Counted from the first letter of the stretch, positions 47,929 to 57,036 are shown. The stretch is 64,000 nucleotides of DNA from JAAFHZ01 sp964247085 (GCA_964247085.1 CAXTSX010000014.1:14626-78625), one strand, 5' to 3'. The notes: generated by a model from the sequence alone, not told the origin. Made by a program: numbers and translations.

Positions 47929-49866
47929 TTATGATCCGGTGTCGATGGCAACATTAACCTGTAGATTAGTTAAGCTACTTACTTTTTTGCTGTCTTCTGG
48001 ATTTAGCCGAATTTTGACTTGGACAACTCGGACATCGGCATCCTTGACCGGATCTGTCCCTAGAGTATTGGGAGTACCAATCTTCAGGCCGACTCGATCG
48101 ACAGTCCCACTAAGTGAACCGATCGTTTTATCAGCACGGATTACGGCTTTTTGTCCTTGCCGAATACGAGCAATATCGGTCTCGTAAATCTCTGCACTCA
48201 CATACATTTGCGAAGTGTTTCCTAACTCGGCAATGCCTTTTTGCTGATGAATCAGCTCCCCCGGCCAAGTATTGATTTTGAGAACTCGACCATTAATCGG
48301 GGCTTGGACATAAGCCTGGGCGAGATCGGCCTGCGCTTTTTTAACCGCAGCTTTACTAGAAAGCAACTCTTGAGTTGCTACCTGCACATCCACCGGACGA
48401 ACTTCGGCCACGGCTTCCTTCGAGCCAGCCGTAGCGGCAATCTCGTTGTTCAAAGTATTAATGATTCGCTGCGCGTTAGACTTAGCCTCGCGAATTTGCT
48501 GTTGCCGGGTATTGACAATTCGATTTAAAGAAGAGTTAGCCTGTGCCAATCGTTCCTGGGCAGTGGCTTGATTCAAACAAATATTGTCGCGCTGAGACTT
48601 GGAAATTGCTCCACCTTCTTCTAGAGTATTGTAGCGATCGCATTCTTTACTAGCATTATTAAGCTCTGCTTTAGTTTGAAGAATTAGGGCTTCTTGGGTA
48701 CTACGTTCGCCCTCCAATTGAGCCTGAAGATTGGCAAGTGTTGCTTGTTGGGTGTTGATCTGCCCTTGTAGTTCAGCTTTAGAACTACGATACTTAGCTT
48801 CTTGTGCTTTAATATCGCCAGTTTTAGACCCAGCTTTGACCTGCTGTAGTTTAGCTTCAGCAATTTTGACTCCTTGTTGGCTCTGCTCCAAAATCGCTTG
48901 GAGCCGATCTCGGTTATCTAAAACCGCTACCGCTTGGCCTTTCTTAATCAAATCACCTTGACGAATCAGTAGCTGGTCAATCCGACTCCCTTCTAAAAAT
49001 GCCGGAGCAGACAGCAAAATTGTTTCGCCTTCGGGTTCAATATAACCCAGCGCCGAAATCGATGGGGATTTTGCGGGAACTAGTGTTGCATTAGCTGTAA
49101 CACTAGGACGTGGCTGAATTGACTGAGACCATGCGTATATCAAAAAACCGACCCCTACGAGAGTAATTCCACCGAGCAACAGCATAAGTCGTCGATTTAG
49201 AAAACCACCTCGTTGTTTTGGCTGAATTTCTGACAACATCAATGATGAAGACGAATATCCAACCAGAGCCGAAGAGTCGTCACGACGCTGAATCGATGAG
49301 GCAGAATATTCTGCCAAACTTGGGGCAACAAACACGTCCTTATTTTCAATGGTTCGTTGCAATACCGGAGCATGAAATTCCGATAGTTCAGAGGACATCA
49401 CTACATCCTCACTATCATTCATTAGTAACCGATCCCAGGCACGATTGATAATTTCTGGATTGGCACCCATTAGACACACCAGAAAGTCCGATGGAATATT
49501 CCGAGACTCATAAAATCCAAATCGATCGCACAGCATCCGAAGAAAAGAGACGGTGCGTTCTAACGAGTCCTTTTCTTTCAAAAATCGTCGAATTCTATCA
49601 ATATCAGCTTGACGATGCTTAATCGCTTTTTGTCGATCAATTGAACTTACTGGTATTGTGAATTTTAGATGGCCAATACTATAGTACTCGGTGAATTCAC
49701 GATCAAAATATCCACCAACTGCTGAACCAGCAGTTACCAGTCCGGCTTGCTGCTCTTGCCTAATCAAAAGAGCCGTTGAGCGATCACCGCCCAGCACCAA
49801 TATCTTCCCAGCCTTAATCTCAGCGAGGTCGTTGTGGTTGGAGTAGCCATTTTTTTCTGAGATCAT
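47929..49866 (-). CDS. devB: DevB-family membrane fusion protein with unusual N-terminal domain
   Basis: This 645-residue HlyD-type adaptor has a membrane segment at ~226-247, a lipoyl half (ILLSAPAFLEGSRIDQLLIR), a coiled-coil hairpin (~330-500), and the second lipoyl half and barrel (AYVQAPINGRVLKI onward). Family members are usually around 400-480 residues; here ~225 residues precede the membrane segment and would be cytoplasmic. That part (KILVLGGDRSTALLIRQEQ, DRQKAIKHRQADIDRIRRFL) matches no domain I know. It is first in the devBCA-DUF2141 run. Confidence 0.87.
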   Translation of the reverse strand: MISEKNGYSNHNDLAEIKAGKILVLGGDRSTALLIRQEQQAGLVTAGSAVGGYFDREFTEYYSIGHLKFTIPVSSIDRQKAIKHRQADIDRIRRFLKEKDSLERTVSFLRMLCDRFGFYESRNIPSDFLVCLMGANPEIINRAWDRLLMNDSEDVVMSSELSEFHAPVLQRTIENKDVFVAPSLAEYSASSIQRRDDSSALVGYSSSSLMLSEIQPKQRGGFLNRRLMLLLGGITLVGVGFLIYAWSQSIQPRPSVTANATLVPAKSPSISALGYIEPEGETILLSAPAFLEGSRIDQLLIRQGDLIKKGQAVAVLDNRDRLQAILEQSQQGVKIAEAKLQQVKAGSKTGDIKAQEAKYRSSKAELQGQINTQQATLANLQAQLEGERSTQEALILQTKAELNNASKECDRYNTLEEGGAISKSQRDNICLNQATAQERLAQANSSLNRIVNTRQQQIREAKSNAQRIINTLNNEIAATAGSKEAVAEVRPVDVQVATQELLSSKAAVKKAQADLAQAYVQAPINGRVLKINTWPGELIHQQKGIAELGNTSQMYVSAEIYETDIARIRQGQKAVIRADKTIGSLSGTVDRVGLKIGTPNTLGTDPVKDADVRVVQVKIRLNPEDSKKVSSLTNLQVNVAIDTGS

Positions 49867-50396
49867 CTGTAATTTTAAATTCCGAGTTCAAATTTAACTA
49901 CGAGATTGAGATTATGAGGTGATTTATCACACTGACTGAATTTGATAAGAGTGCAGTTGTGCTTATTAGACCACCTTGAAATAACCTAATAACTGGGTAG
50001 ACTTGACTCAGAAGTTAGTCAGAAACTACGCTTCCCAAACAGGTCGAGTAATCACCGCATGACTTGTACACTGCGTCAAAATTTTCAAGTTGTAAAACTT
50101 GCTACATAACGAATCATTATGCAACAAGTTGTATAATAACTTATTTTATATACTATACTTGGCATCATGGATTTGTCAATTGTAAATTGCCTGAATAATG
50201 TTGTTGTTCCTTACCATTCCTATGTTCTAAGCCAAAGATCACCTCAAAATTCGGTATTTTGACCTGCTTAGGGTCATTTGCGATGAAACCAAGCAGATGC
50301 GGTGGTGTAATAAAGTTTTAGCCCCTATGCAATGGGTCGATCGCCTTCCACTCCAAGTCACCACTATATTTAAGAAAATTATATTTAACGGCAACC
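49867..50396. promoter_or_regulatory. Divergent intergenic region with three related inverted repeats
   Basis: These 530 bases separate devB (minus) from the V4R gene (plus). Three similar dyads occur within about 105 bases: CAAGTTGTAAAACTTG (50086-50101), CAAGTTGTATAATAACTT (50125-50142) and CAATTGTAAATTG (50177-50189). They look like operator copies. The PadR-family regulator encoded at 51260 is a candidate binder. No open frame of note is present. Confidence 0.45.
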
Positions 50397-51065
50397 ATGA
50401 AAATCCAAAATAAACTCGATCGCGATCCCGTTACAGAAGTACCGCAAATCGAAGCCTACATGCGTTATGCCCTGATTGCTGCCGAAGAAATGATCGGGAA
50501 GCAAGCATTAGACAAAATATTGCATGAAAACGGTATGGAAAGATTTATTGATAACTATCCACCAGAAAAGATTAGACTCAGTCCAAATTTCACGCATAAA
50601 GACTACACCAACCTTTGCATTGCATTAGTTCAATTCTATGGTCAAGATAGTCAAGGTGATTTGATTCGATTCGGTCGCATCTCCACAAGACCAGCACTAG
50701 ATAAACAAGGAGTATTGTTTAATATGGCTACGCGCACAGCCATTAAATTTTTGCCATTGTCATTACAGATTAAAACCGTCCTAGAAAGTATCAAAAATGA
50801 CTTGGATAAAATTTATAAAGAGGTTGCCTATGATGTCAGTGTGAGCATTGAGGATCGCGGCGATAAATGGGCTTATATCGATAAGTCCTGTGCTTTATGC
50901 GCTGGCAAGATATCTGATGCACCAATCTGTTGGGGTTGGGTTGGCACTCTAGAAGAATCATTGAATTGGCTGACTGGCAAAGAATTTGAAATTGATCAGG
51001 TGGAGTGCCGCGCCATGGGAGAGCCAGCCTGTGTCTGGGAAATAAGTAAAACAGCCAAGAAATAA
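50397..51065 (+). CDS. V4R-domain protein
   Basis: This 222-residue protein ends in a V4R (4-vinyl-reductase-type) domain: YIDKSCALCAGK, CWGWVGTLEESLNWLTG and VECRAMGEPACVWEI. The clustered Cys fit the zinc site seen in V4R sensor domains such as those of DmpR-type regulators, which bind small hydrophobic ligands. No output domain is attached. Located divergently from the exporter genes and before a PadR gene, it may sense or carry the locus's product or an intermediate. Confidence 0.75.
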   Translation: MKIQNKLDRDPVTEVPQIEAYMRYALIAAEEMIGKQALDKILHENGMERFIDNYPPEKIRLSPNFTHKDYTNLCIALVQFYGQDSQGDLIRFGRISTRPALDKQGVLFNMATRTAIKFLPLSLQIKTVLESIKNDLDKIYKEVAYDVSVSIEDRGDKWAYIDKSCALCAGKISDAPICWGWVGTLEESLNWLTGKEFEIDQVECRAMGEPACVWEISKTAKK

Positions 51066-51259
51066 TCTGGCTCTTGATATTGACGCATTATTTTTCCGGA
51101 ACCGGAGTTATCGCTGGTGCTATTGATAACCATTAACTATATACTCAACGCAGTGGGCACATTTTTATGTTGTGGTCGATCTATATAAAATAGATTCTCC
51201 TGTCTCTGCAAAAAGCAGTATGTCTTCTAGCCCCTGTCGATCTCTATTTATCCGCGATT

Positions 51260-51799
51260 ATGTCCCTATCCCATGCAATTTTGGCAACATTAAGCAATGC
51301 TTGCTACAGTGGTTATGATATATCCAAACAGTTTGCGGGTTCCGTTGGCTTCTTTTGGTACGCTACCCAACAACAAATTTATCGAGAGCTCTCCAAATTA
51401 GAGGAGCAAGGTTATCTCAGTGCCGAGGTAATTAGACAAGAAAACCGTCCCGATAAAAAAATGCTCTCGATTACCGAGACAGGGAAAGAGCATTTACGGG
51501 AGTGGATTATTCAACCAGGGAAAATAAACCCAGTCAAAGATGATTTGCTAGTCAAGCTATTTGCAGGACATTTAGTAGATCAACAAACGATTATGGAAGA
51601 ACTAGAACATCACCGTTTACAGCATCAGGAAACGCTGAACACCTATCGACAGATCGAAAGTCGATTTTTCACAAATCCAGCTGAATGTGATAAGTTTGCA
51701 AAATTGCGGTATCTGACACTCCTCAACGGTATCCAGCTAGAAAATGGTTGGTTAGCTTGGTACGAAGAAGCGATCGCCTTGTTGAAGAATACTAAATAG
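51260..51799 (+). CDS. PadR-family transcriptional regulator
   Basis: This 179-residue protein has a winged helix (HAILATLSNACYSGYDISKQ, QQQIYRELSKLEEQGYLSAE; ~residues 5-65) and the C-terminal helical dimerisation region of PadR/VirR type (PVKDDLLVKLFAGHL onward). PadR proteins usually repress genes for phenolic stress or multidrug export. Its place by the V4R gene and devBCA suggests it controls the export/biosynthesis locus; inverted repeats at 50086-50189 are candidate sites. Confidence 0.85.
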   Translation: MSLSHAILATLSNACYSGYDISKQFAGSVGFFWYATQQQIYRELSKLEEQGYLSAEVIRQENRPDKKMLSITETGKEHLREWIIQPGKINPVKDDLLVKLFAGHLVDQQTIMEELEHHRLQHQETLNTYRQIESRFFTNPAECDKFAKLRYLTLLNGIQLENGWLAWYEEAIALLKNTK

Positions 51800-51820
51800 G
51801 ATCAGGCGATTGCCGCTTTT

Positions 51821-53065
51821 CTATCGAACGATGGCCAATTCTGCTCGTAAAAAGTCTATAAACTGTCGAGCGGTTCTGCCCGATCGACCGTTTTGTTGCG
51901 TTGCCCATTGCAAAGCTCGAAAAGTCAATTTTTCTGCCGTAATATCCAGGCCAGTAGCCAGATGGTGCACAATTTGCAAGTAAGTTTCCTGATTAGCCGG
52001 TTCAAAAGTCAGAGTCAGACCAAACCGATCGCTAAAGGAGAGTTGCTCTTGTACGGTATCCCAGTTGTGAATTTCATCACTATCTTGCGGGCGCGGTCGA
52101 TCGGCAAAGAATTCGCGAATTAGGTGACGGCGATTGGAGGTAGCATAGACCACAATATTCTCCGGACGGGCGACTAGACCACCTTCTAGCACTACTTTCA
52201 GAGCCTTAAAACTATCTTCATCAGCCTCAAAAGATAAATCATCGACAAAAATAATAAACTTTTGCGGCAATTGCCGCAGTTGTTCCAAAATTTTCGGTAA
52301 ATTCATTAGTTCATGTTTGGGCACTTCAATCAGCCGCAAGTTCTCAAACTCATGCACCAAAGCTTTAACCAGTGAAGATTTCCCCGACCCTCGACTACCA
52401 TAGAGCAACACATTTAACGCTGGATGACCAGCGACCAATGCTCTGGTGTTTTGAATCAGCGCTGTTTGTTGCCAGTCATATCCCACTAATTGCTGAAGTT
52501 CGATCGGATCGGGATCGGCAATACCTTGTAATTCACCCTGGTGCGATCGAAAGGCCGAGAATTGAGCAAAACGACCAGTGCCAAATTGACCATATTGCGT
52601 TGTCAATTCTGGCAACAAGGTCAGCCAATCCGGGGTGCGATCAAGGATGTTTGCTAAATTGCTAGAATTTTTAGATGGTAGGTGATCAGCCCAGGCTACA
52701 GTTTCTAAACCAGTAGTAGCTGTCACCCATTGGGCAATTTGACTACAGCTACAGCTATAAATTTCTCTCAGAATTACTAAATCGTGCTGTACTGCTCGCT
52801 GCAATTCCGCAGATAGATCATCCCAGTTAGTCTGCTGCACTTGCTTGGTAAAAGGATTATCCGTAATGAGCAATTGCTGAATTAAGTAATCTTGCCAGCC
52901 CAGTTGTCGATCGGCTAAGCAACGAAACCACTGACCATACGCCACTAGCATATTGTCTTTGTCGGCAACCAACAGCTGCTGCCACAAACGCCCCGGCTCG
53001 TCTTCTAAAAACGTTTGATAGATAAGCAGGGCGTTCGATCGCCAGTACAGCTGTTGGTTATTCAT
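51821..53065 (-). CDS. DUF815-family AAA ATPase
   Basis: This 414-residue protein carries Walker A LLYGSRGSGKSSLVKAL (~215-231), Walker B KFIIFVDDLSFE and sensor segment IVVYATSNRRHLI, the DUF815 pattern. The N-terminal ~180 residues are helical and of unknown role. DUF815 proteins are widespread ATPases without a settled function. It is convergent with the PadR gene and lies 6 bases after the secreted-protein gene at 53072. Confidence 0.87.
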   Translation of the reverse strand: MNNQQLYWRSNALLIYQTFLEDEPGRLWQQLLVADKDNMLVAYGQWFRCLADRQLGWQDYLIQQLLITDNPFTKQVQQTNWDDLSAELQRAVQHDLVILREIYSCSCSQIAQWVTATTGLETVAWADHLPSKNSSNLANILDRTPDWLTLLPELTTQYGQFGTGRFAQFSAFRSHQGELQGIADPDPIELQQLVGYDWQQTALIQNTRALVAGHPALNVLLYGSRGSGKSSLVKALVHEFENLRLIEVPKHELMNLPKILEQLRQLPQKFIIFVDDLSFEADEDSFKALKVVLEGGLVARPENIVVYATSNRRHLIREFFADRPRPQDSDEIHNWDTVQEQLSFSDRFGLTLTFEPANQETYLQIVHHLATGLDITAEKLTFRALQWATQQNGRSGRTARQFIDFLRAELAIVR

Positions 53066-53071
53066 GGTTAT

Positions 53072-53527
53072 TTATCTTTTTCTAGTACAGACCGCCGCAG
53101 CATCAGTCGCAGCGATCGAGGCCGCTCGGGCTTCTTTCTCGGTTGCTACTAAATAATAACTGTTCCGCAGCTGCACAATCGACTGTTTTTTCAAAGTCCC
53201 GTCTTTGAAGCGGTAGGCATCCCCCAGTTTTTGATAAGTACCACTGACTGCTGGAAAGGGATTGACCCCACTCTTATAAGTGCGATCGGAATTGAGCACC
53301 ACCTTGGTAACTGCGCCCCGATTTTGACAACTAAAAGTAGCTAGTACCACAGCCGTTGGTCTGGTGCCAGGCGTTTTGAGAGGGTTGGGGGTGCCAGGAG
53401 TTCTGGGCGTGCCCGGAAAACCCGGTGAAGCTGGAGTCATCTGGGCATTACTGATGGAACCAGTGGCAGCAATAATAGCTGTAACGAAGGCTAGGCAATG
53501 GCCTAAAAACAGAAGTGATTTACGCAT
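53072..53527 (-). CDS. Secreted hypothetical protein with Pro/Gly/Thr linker
   Basis: This 151-residue protein starts with a signal peptide (MRKSLLFLGHCLAFVTAIIA, then ATGSISNAQ). It has a low-complexity linker of PGxPGTP-like repeats (~residues 33-57) and a small C-terminal domain with two Cys (ATFSCQN and VCTRKR) that could form a disulfide. I recognise no family. Its stop lies 6 bases before the DUF815 ATPase start, so the two are probably co-transcribed. Confidence 0.75.
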   Translation of the reverse strand: MRKSLLFLGHCLAFVTAIIAATGSISNAQMTPASPGFPGTPRTPGTPNPLKTPGTRPTAVVLATFSCQNRGAVTKVVLNSDRTYKSGVNPFPAVSGTYQKLGDAYRFKDGTLKKQSIVQLRNSYYLVATEKEARAASIAATDAAAVCTRKR

Positions 53528-53771
53528 GGTTAATGAAAAAGGGCTACATAGTCCATAGGAACTACCGGGCTAGATAGATGTTCCCATTCAAATCATCATG
53601 TAGCCGGATGGCCGGCACAAGTTAGCCTTCACTAAATCTTTGAACAAAGCCTCTGCCAACAACAATCGAACCAGGTTATTATTGAGAATGTCTGAAAAAT
53701 ACGTTGCAATTGCTACTTCCAGACTCTGGAGCGATCCTTAAAGTTCTACAATTCTTAGATTCACTAACACC

Positions 53772-55055
53772 ATGGCCAAAACTAACCTGGAATTTTTAGC
53801 AGATAATGATCCTGCCATTGCTAAATTAATTGGCTCAGAGCTAGGTCGCCAGCGCGATCATTTGGAATTAATTGCCAGTGAGAACTTTGTTTCTGCTGCC
53901 GTATTGGCTGCCCAAGGCTCGGTTCTCACCAACAAATATGCTGAAGGGCTACCTGGCAAGCGCTATTATGGCGGCTGTGAATTTATCGATGAGATCGAAC
54001 AACTGGCGATCGACAGAGCCAAAAAACTATTTGGAGCAGCAGCGGCCAACGTCCAGCCCCATGCCGGGGCTCCCGCCAATTTAGCTGTATTCTTAACTCT
54101 GCTGCAACCCGGCGACAAAATCATGGGGATGGACTTGTCCCACGGGGGTCACTTAAGTCATGGTTCGCCAGTAAATATTTCCGGGCTATGGTTCGACAAA
54201 GCTTTTTATGGTGTTAGCCCAGAAACCGAGCAACTCGATTACGACTTGATCCGAGACTTGGCACTGAAACATCGTCCCAAAATGTTGATCTGCGGTTATT
54301 CGGCCTACTCCCGCATTATTGATTTCCCCAAATTCCGTGCCATTGCCGATGAAATTGGTGCCTATTTAATGGCAGACATTGCTCACATCGCCGGTTTAGT
54401 GGCCACTGGTCATCACCCCAGTCCGATCGAATACTGTGATGTGGTAACCACTACTACTCACAAAACCCTGCGTGGTCCCCGTGGTGGTTTGATCTTGACC
54501 CGCGATCCAGAACTCGGTAAAAAATTAGATAAGTCGGTCTTCCCCGGTATTCAGGGTGGTCCACTAGAGCATGTTATTGCCGCCAAAGCCGTGGCCTTCG
54601 GGGAAGCATTACGCCCCGAGTTTAAGACTTACTGTGGAAATGTTATTACCAATGCCCAAGCGCTGGCCACTCAGTTGCAGGCCCGGGGATTAAAGATCGT
54701 TTCCGGTGGTACTGATAACCATGTGATGTTGGTGGATCTAAGATCGATCGAGATGACTGGTAAAGAAGCCGATCGCTTAGTAGGAGAAGTTCGGATCACT
54801 GCTAACAAAAACACCGTACCGTTCGATCCCACCTCGCCCTTTGTCACCAGCGGTCTACGGTTGGGTTCGCCAGCCATGACCAGTCGGGGCATGGGTACTA
54901 CCGAATTCACCGAGATTGCCAACATTATTGCCGATCGATTGCTGGCTCCCCAAGATGAAGCAGTAGCCACCAACTGTTTAGAACGAGTCTCCAATCTGTG
55001 CCAGCGTTTCCCTCTTTATCCACATTTGATTATGCCTACGCCAGCAATGGTTTAG
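53772..55055 (+). CDS. glyA: Serine hydroxymethyltransferase
   Basis: This 427-residue PLP enzyme interconverts serine and glycine with THF. It shows HLELIASENFVS, NKYAEGLPGKRYYGGCE, MADIAHIAGLVATG and the PLP Lys in TTTTHKTLRGPRGG (K231). Length and motifs are standard. It ends in a short hairpin terminator and converges on psbK. With pabB and the cyclo-ligase it is the third one-carbon gene in the window. Confidence 0.95.
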   Translation: MAKTNLEFLADNDPAIAKLIGSELGRQRDHLELIASENFVSAAVLAAQGSVLTNKYAEGLPGKRYYGGCEFIDEIEQLAIDRAKKLFGAAAANVQPHAGAPANLAVFLTLLQPGDKIMGMDLSHGGHLSHGSPVNISGLWFDKAFYGVSPETEQLDYDLIRDLALKHRPKMLICGYSAYSRIIDFPKFRAIADEIGAYLMADIAHIAGLVATGHHPSPIEYCDVVTTTTHKTLRGPRGGLILTRDPELGKKLDKSVFPGIQGGPLEHVIAAKAVAFGEALRPEFKTYCGNVITNAQALATQLQARGLKIVSGGTDNHVMLVDLRSIEMTGKEADRLVGEVRITANKNTVPFDPTSPFVTSGLRLGSPAMTSRGMGTTEFTEIANIIADRLLAPQDEAVATNCLERVSNLCQRFPLYPHLIMPTPAMV

Positions 55056-55079
55056 ACTTCTTTTTTGATTAAAGTTAGA

Positions 55080-55101
55080 GGCGCGATTGCGCCTTTTTTT
55101 T
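55080..55101 (+). terminator. Intrinsic terminator of glyA
   Basis: GGCGC (55080-55084) pairs with GCGCC (55089-55093) around GATT, followed by eight T. Confidence 0.85.
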
Positions 55102-55111
55102 CGTGGCAATA

Positions 55112-55156
55112 AAAAATGAAGGCATCCTGATGATCCAAGGGTGCCTTCATTTTTAG
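55112..55156 (-). terminator. Intrinsic terminator of psbK
   Basis: AAAAATGAAGGCATCC (55112-55127 area) pairs with GGGTGCCTTCATTTTT (55140-55155) with a wobble. On the minus strand the stem ends in a T-run, just after the psbK stop. It may act on both strands between the convergent genes. Confidence 0.75.
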
Positions 55157-55169
55157 GATTAAGATATTT

Positions 55170-55307
55170 TTAGCGAAAACCAACAGCGGCTTGCCAAACA
55201 AAAGCTAATGCTAAGAAAAAGATCGGAATAATTGGCAGTACATCCACTAGCGGATCAAAAAAGGCGTAGGCTTCAGGCAACTTGGCCAAGAGAGTTAATG
55301 ATTCCAT
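55170..55307 (-). CDS. psbK: Photosystem II reaction centre protein PsbK
   Basis: Reading the minus strand from the ATG at 55307 gives 45 residues: a short N-terminal stretch MESLTLLA, then KLPEAYAFFDPLVDVLPIIP and a membrane helix ending FVWQAAVGFR. Mature PsbK begins at KLPEAY, so the first eight residues are the removed propeptide. PsbK is a single-helix thylakoid subunit by CP43 that stabilises the PSII dimer and plastoquinone site. It shows the organism is an oxygenic phototroph. Confidence 0.97.
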   Translation of the reverse strand: MESLTLLAKLPEAYAFFDPLVDVLPIIPIFFLALAFVWQAAVGFR

Positions 55308-55371
55308 ATTTATATTTCCAATTTATATATAAAGATGTAACGATTTTATCATGTTCCCGGCGGCTTTAGGG

Positions 55372-56523
55372 CTAGCGGTTACTCTGCCACAGTGGAATCG
55401 AGTTACGGATATTTTCCAGCCACCCCAGCTGATTCTCTGCTGGTGGTCGGTAGAACAGTAAACCAGCAAAAATGGCTGTGCTAGCTAGACTAATTACCGC
55501 GATCCGACGGAATAATCGGCCCCCGGATTTAGATGATTTATATTTTTGGCGAGTCCGGCGCTGATGGTTAAACCGAGACTGCTTGGTTGATTCTTGATAA
55601 ACTGACAAAACCACATCAGCATCAGTCCGGTCTACCGCTGCTCTCTGGTTGGAATGATCGGCTGCCACGGACTGAGTGACAGGCTCCAGCACCACCTCTT
55701 CGAGCACCACCTCTTCAGCCACCGCCGTGACTAGTTCTGGTGGCTGAACTGGTGCTGACGAATTAGATATCCAGGTATCGTGACTAGTTCCATAGAAAAT
55801 AGGCCGAAAAATCACTCCATCATCAGGTACCAACGAGACTGGATGCTGCGCTGGCCGCCAGTGATGTTCACTGAGTTCTGGTACCCGACTGGTGAGATGA
55901 GTACGCAGGCTTTCGATCGATAGATCTGGGTAAAAACGTAAAGCTTCAATCAGAGCTGCTGTAAAGACTCCCTGCTTCAGATTGGCAGCTTCATGGGAAA
56001 ATTCATTACTGTGACAAGACAAAAAAGTAGGAATATTGAATTCAGTGGAGAGCTGAGCAGCGACATCCCCAAAACCCTTGCCCGAAATACTGCCTTGACT
56101 GCGGTTTACATCTAAAAATGCCATGACATCTAGACCAGGCGAACTAAACTGGCGATACAACTTGGACAAAGAAATGCCTGTTTTTTCAGCAGTTTGAGGA
56201 TCCCCATCTAGGGGCATTAAATACTCGTTCCCATTGACATTAATTCCGTAGCCACTAAAGAAAAACCACAAAAAGTCACCCGGTTGCAGAATCTCCCAGC
56301 ACCATTTGTTCAGGCATTGTTCAATATTTTGGTGATTGGGATAGGCCGAGTTGCTGTTAAAAGGAGTGGACTTGTCGGTCATCAACAAACATTTTGATGG
56401 TTCCCAAGCTTCTTCGCTCACAAAATAATCGACCATCGCCTGCGCGTCAGCGCCAGCAAAACTTAAGGGTTGGAAAAATTGATAACGATCAATTCCAATC
56501 GAAATACAAGCGTGCTGAACCAT
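55372..56523 (-). CDS. Caspase-like (orthocaspase) protein with substituted catalytic dyad
   Basis: This 383-residue protein has a p20-like caspase/peptidase C14 domain (~1-220): ISIGIDRYQFFQPLSFAGAD, DFLWFFFSGYG and MAFLDVNRSQGS. In active members the two sites are SGHG and DxCxS; here the His is Y92 and the Cys is N140, so proteolysis is unlikely. A membrane segment lies near the C-terminus (~338-360) after a basic linker, leaving a short tail. 'YN' pseudo-variants occur among cyanobacterial caspase homologues. It may act as a scaffold or regulator. Confidence 0.85.
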   Translation of the reverse strand: MVQHACISIGIDRYQFFQPLSFAGADAQAMVDYFVSEEAWEPSKCLLMTDKSTPFNSNSAYPNHQNIEQCLNKWCWEILQPGDFLWFFFSGYGINVNGNEYLMPLDGDPQTAEKTGISLSKLYRQFSSPGLDVMAFLDVNRSQGSISGKGFGDVAAQLSTEFNIPTFLSCHSNEFSHEAANLKQGVFTAALIEALRFYPDLSIESLRTHLTSRVPELSEHHWRPAQHPVSLVPDDGVIFRPIFYGTSHDTWISNSSAPVQPPELVTAVAEEVVLEEVVLEPVTQSVAADHSNQRAAVDRTDADVVLSVYQESTKQSRFNHQRRTRQKYKSSKSGGRLFRRIAVISLASTAIFAGLLFYRPPAENQLGWLENIRNSIPLWQSNR

Positions 56524-56574
56524 TGAGGTAAAAGTGTTGCCACAAAACTTTCCTCGATTCTACACTCCCCAACT

Positions 56575-57036
56575 TCACAAGTTTTCGATGGCTGCTAAAT
56601 TTACGACATAATACTGACAATCTGTAGTAATAGTAGCCATAATTCCTGGTAAATCATCAACCGGCTGGATGGCAGATGATTTCACGGTTTGAGTAGCTGG
56701 TGGCGAATCGATCGCCAAAACCACCACTTGATCATGAGCTGCCCGTCCTAGCAACATATGTTGATGCGGTGTTTTGTTACGAGCCAGTGAAGTCTCTCCA
56801 AATAAAACTTGCCCAGCATCCCAAACCGCTAACTCTTGACCTTTGTATGAAATGACTGGACGACTAGAGGTAAAGGACTGGGTTTCACCGATAGTTTCGG
56901 TCATAATCAGCTTAATCAGTTGATCGATCGGCACCGCGCAAAACTGCTGGCCAAGCTGAAAAGTAATAAATTGTTGAGTGGCTTCTGCCACTTGATCGGT
57001 GAGACGGCGCAGTCGCAAAGGCGAAAAAATAGCCAT
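56575..57036 (-). CDS. CheW-like protein
   Basis: This 153-residue protein has a CheW fold: FITFQLGQQFCAVPIDQLIKL (~23-43), SFTSSRPVISYKGQELAVWD (~55-75), a LLGR segment and a C-terminal YYVVNLAAIENL. CheW proteins link chemoreceptors to CheA. It is on the opposite strand to the pix operon that starts at 57247, with its own promoter between, and is diverged from the PixI-type CheW at 58924. It could be a second adaptor for the same array or for gliding/pilus signalling. Confidence 0.72.
   Translation of the reverse strand: MAIFSPLRLRRLTDQVAEATQQFITFQLGQQFCAVPIDQLIKLIMTETIGETQSFTSSRPVISYKGQELAVWDAGQVLFGETSLARNKTPHQHMLLGRAAHDQVVVLAIDSPPATQTVKSSAIQPVDDLPGIMATITTDCQYYVVNLAAIENL

Noticed and set aside
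35143..49866. Heterocyst glycolipid (hgl) gene cluster
   Set aside because: The PKS and DevBCA recall it, but the oxoamine synthase, RetSat-like enzymes and absence of the other hgl genes point to a different product. Presence of heterocysts cannot be inferred.
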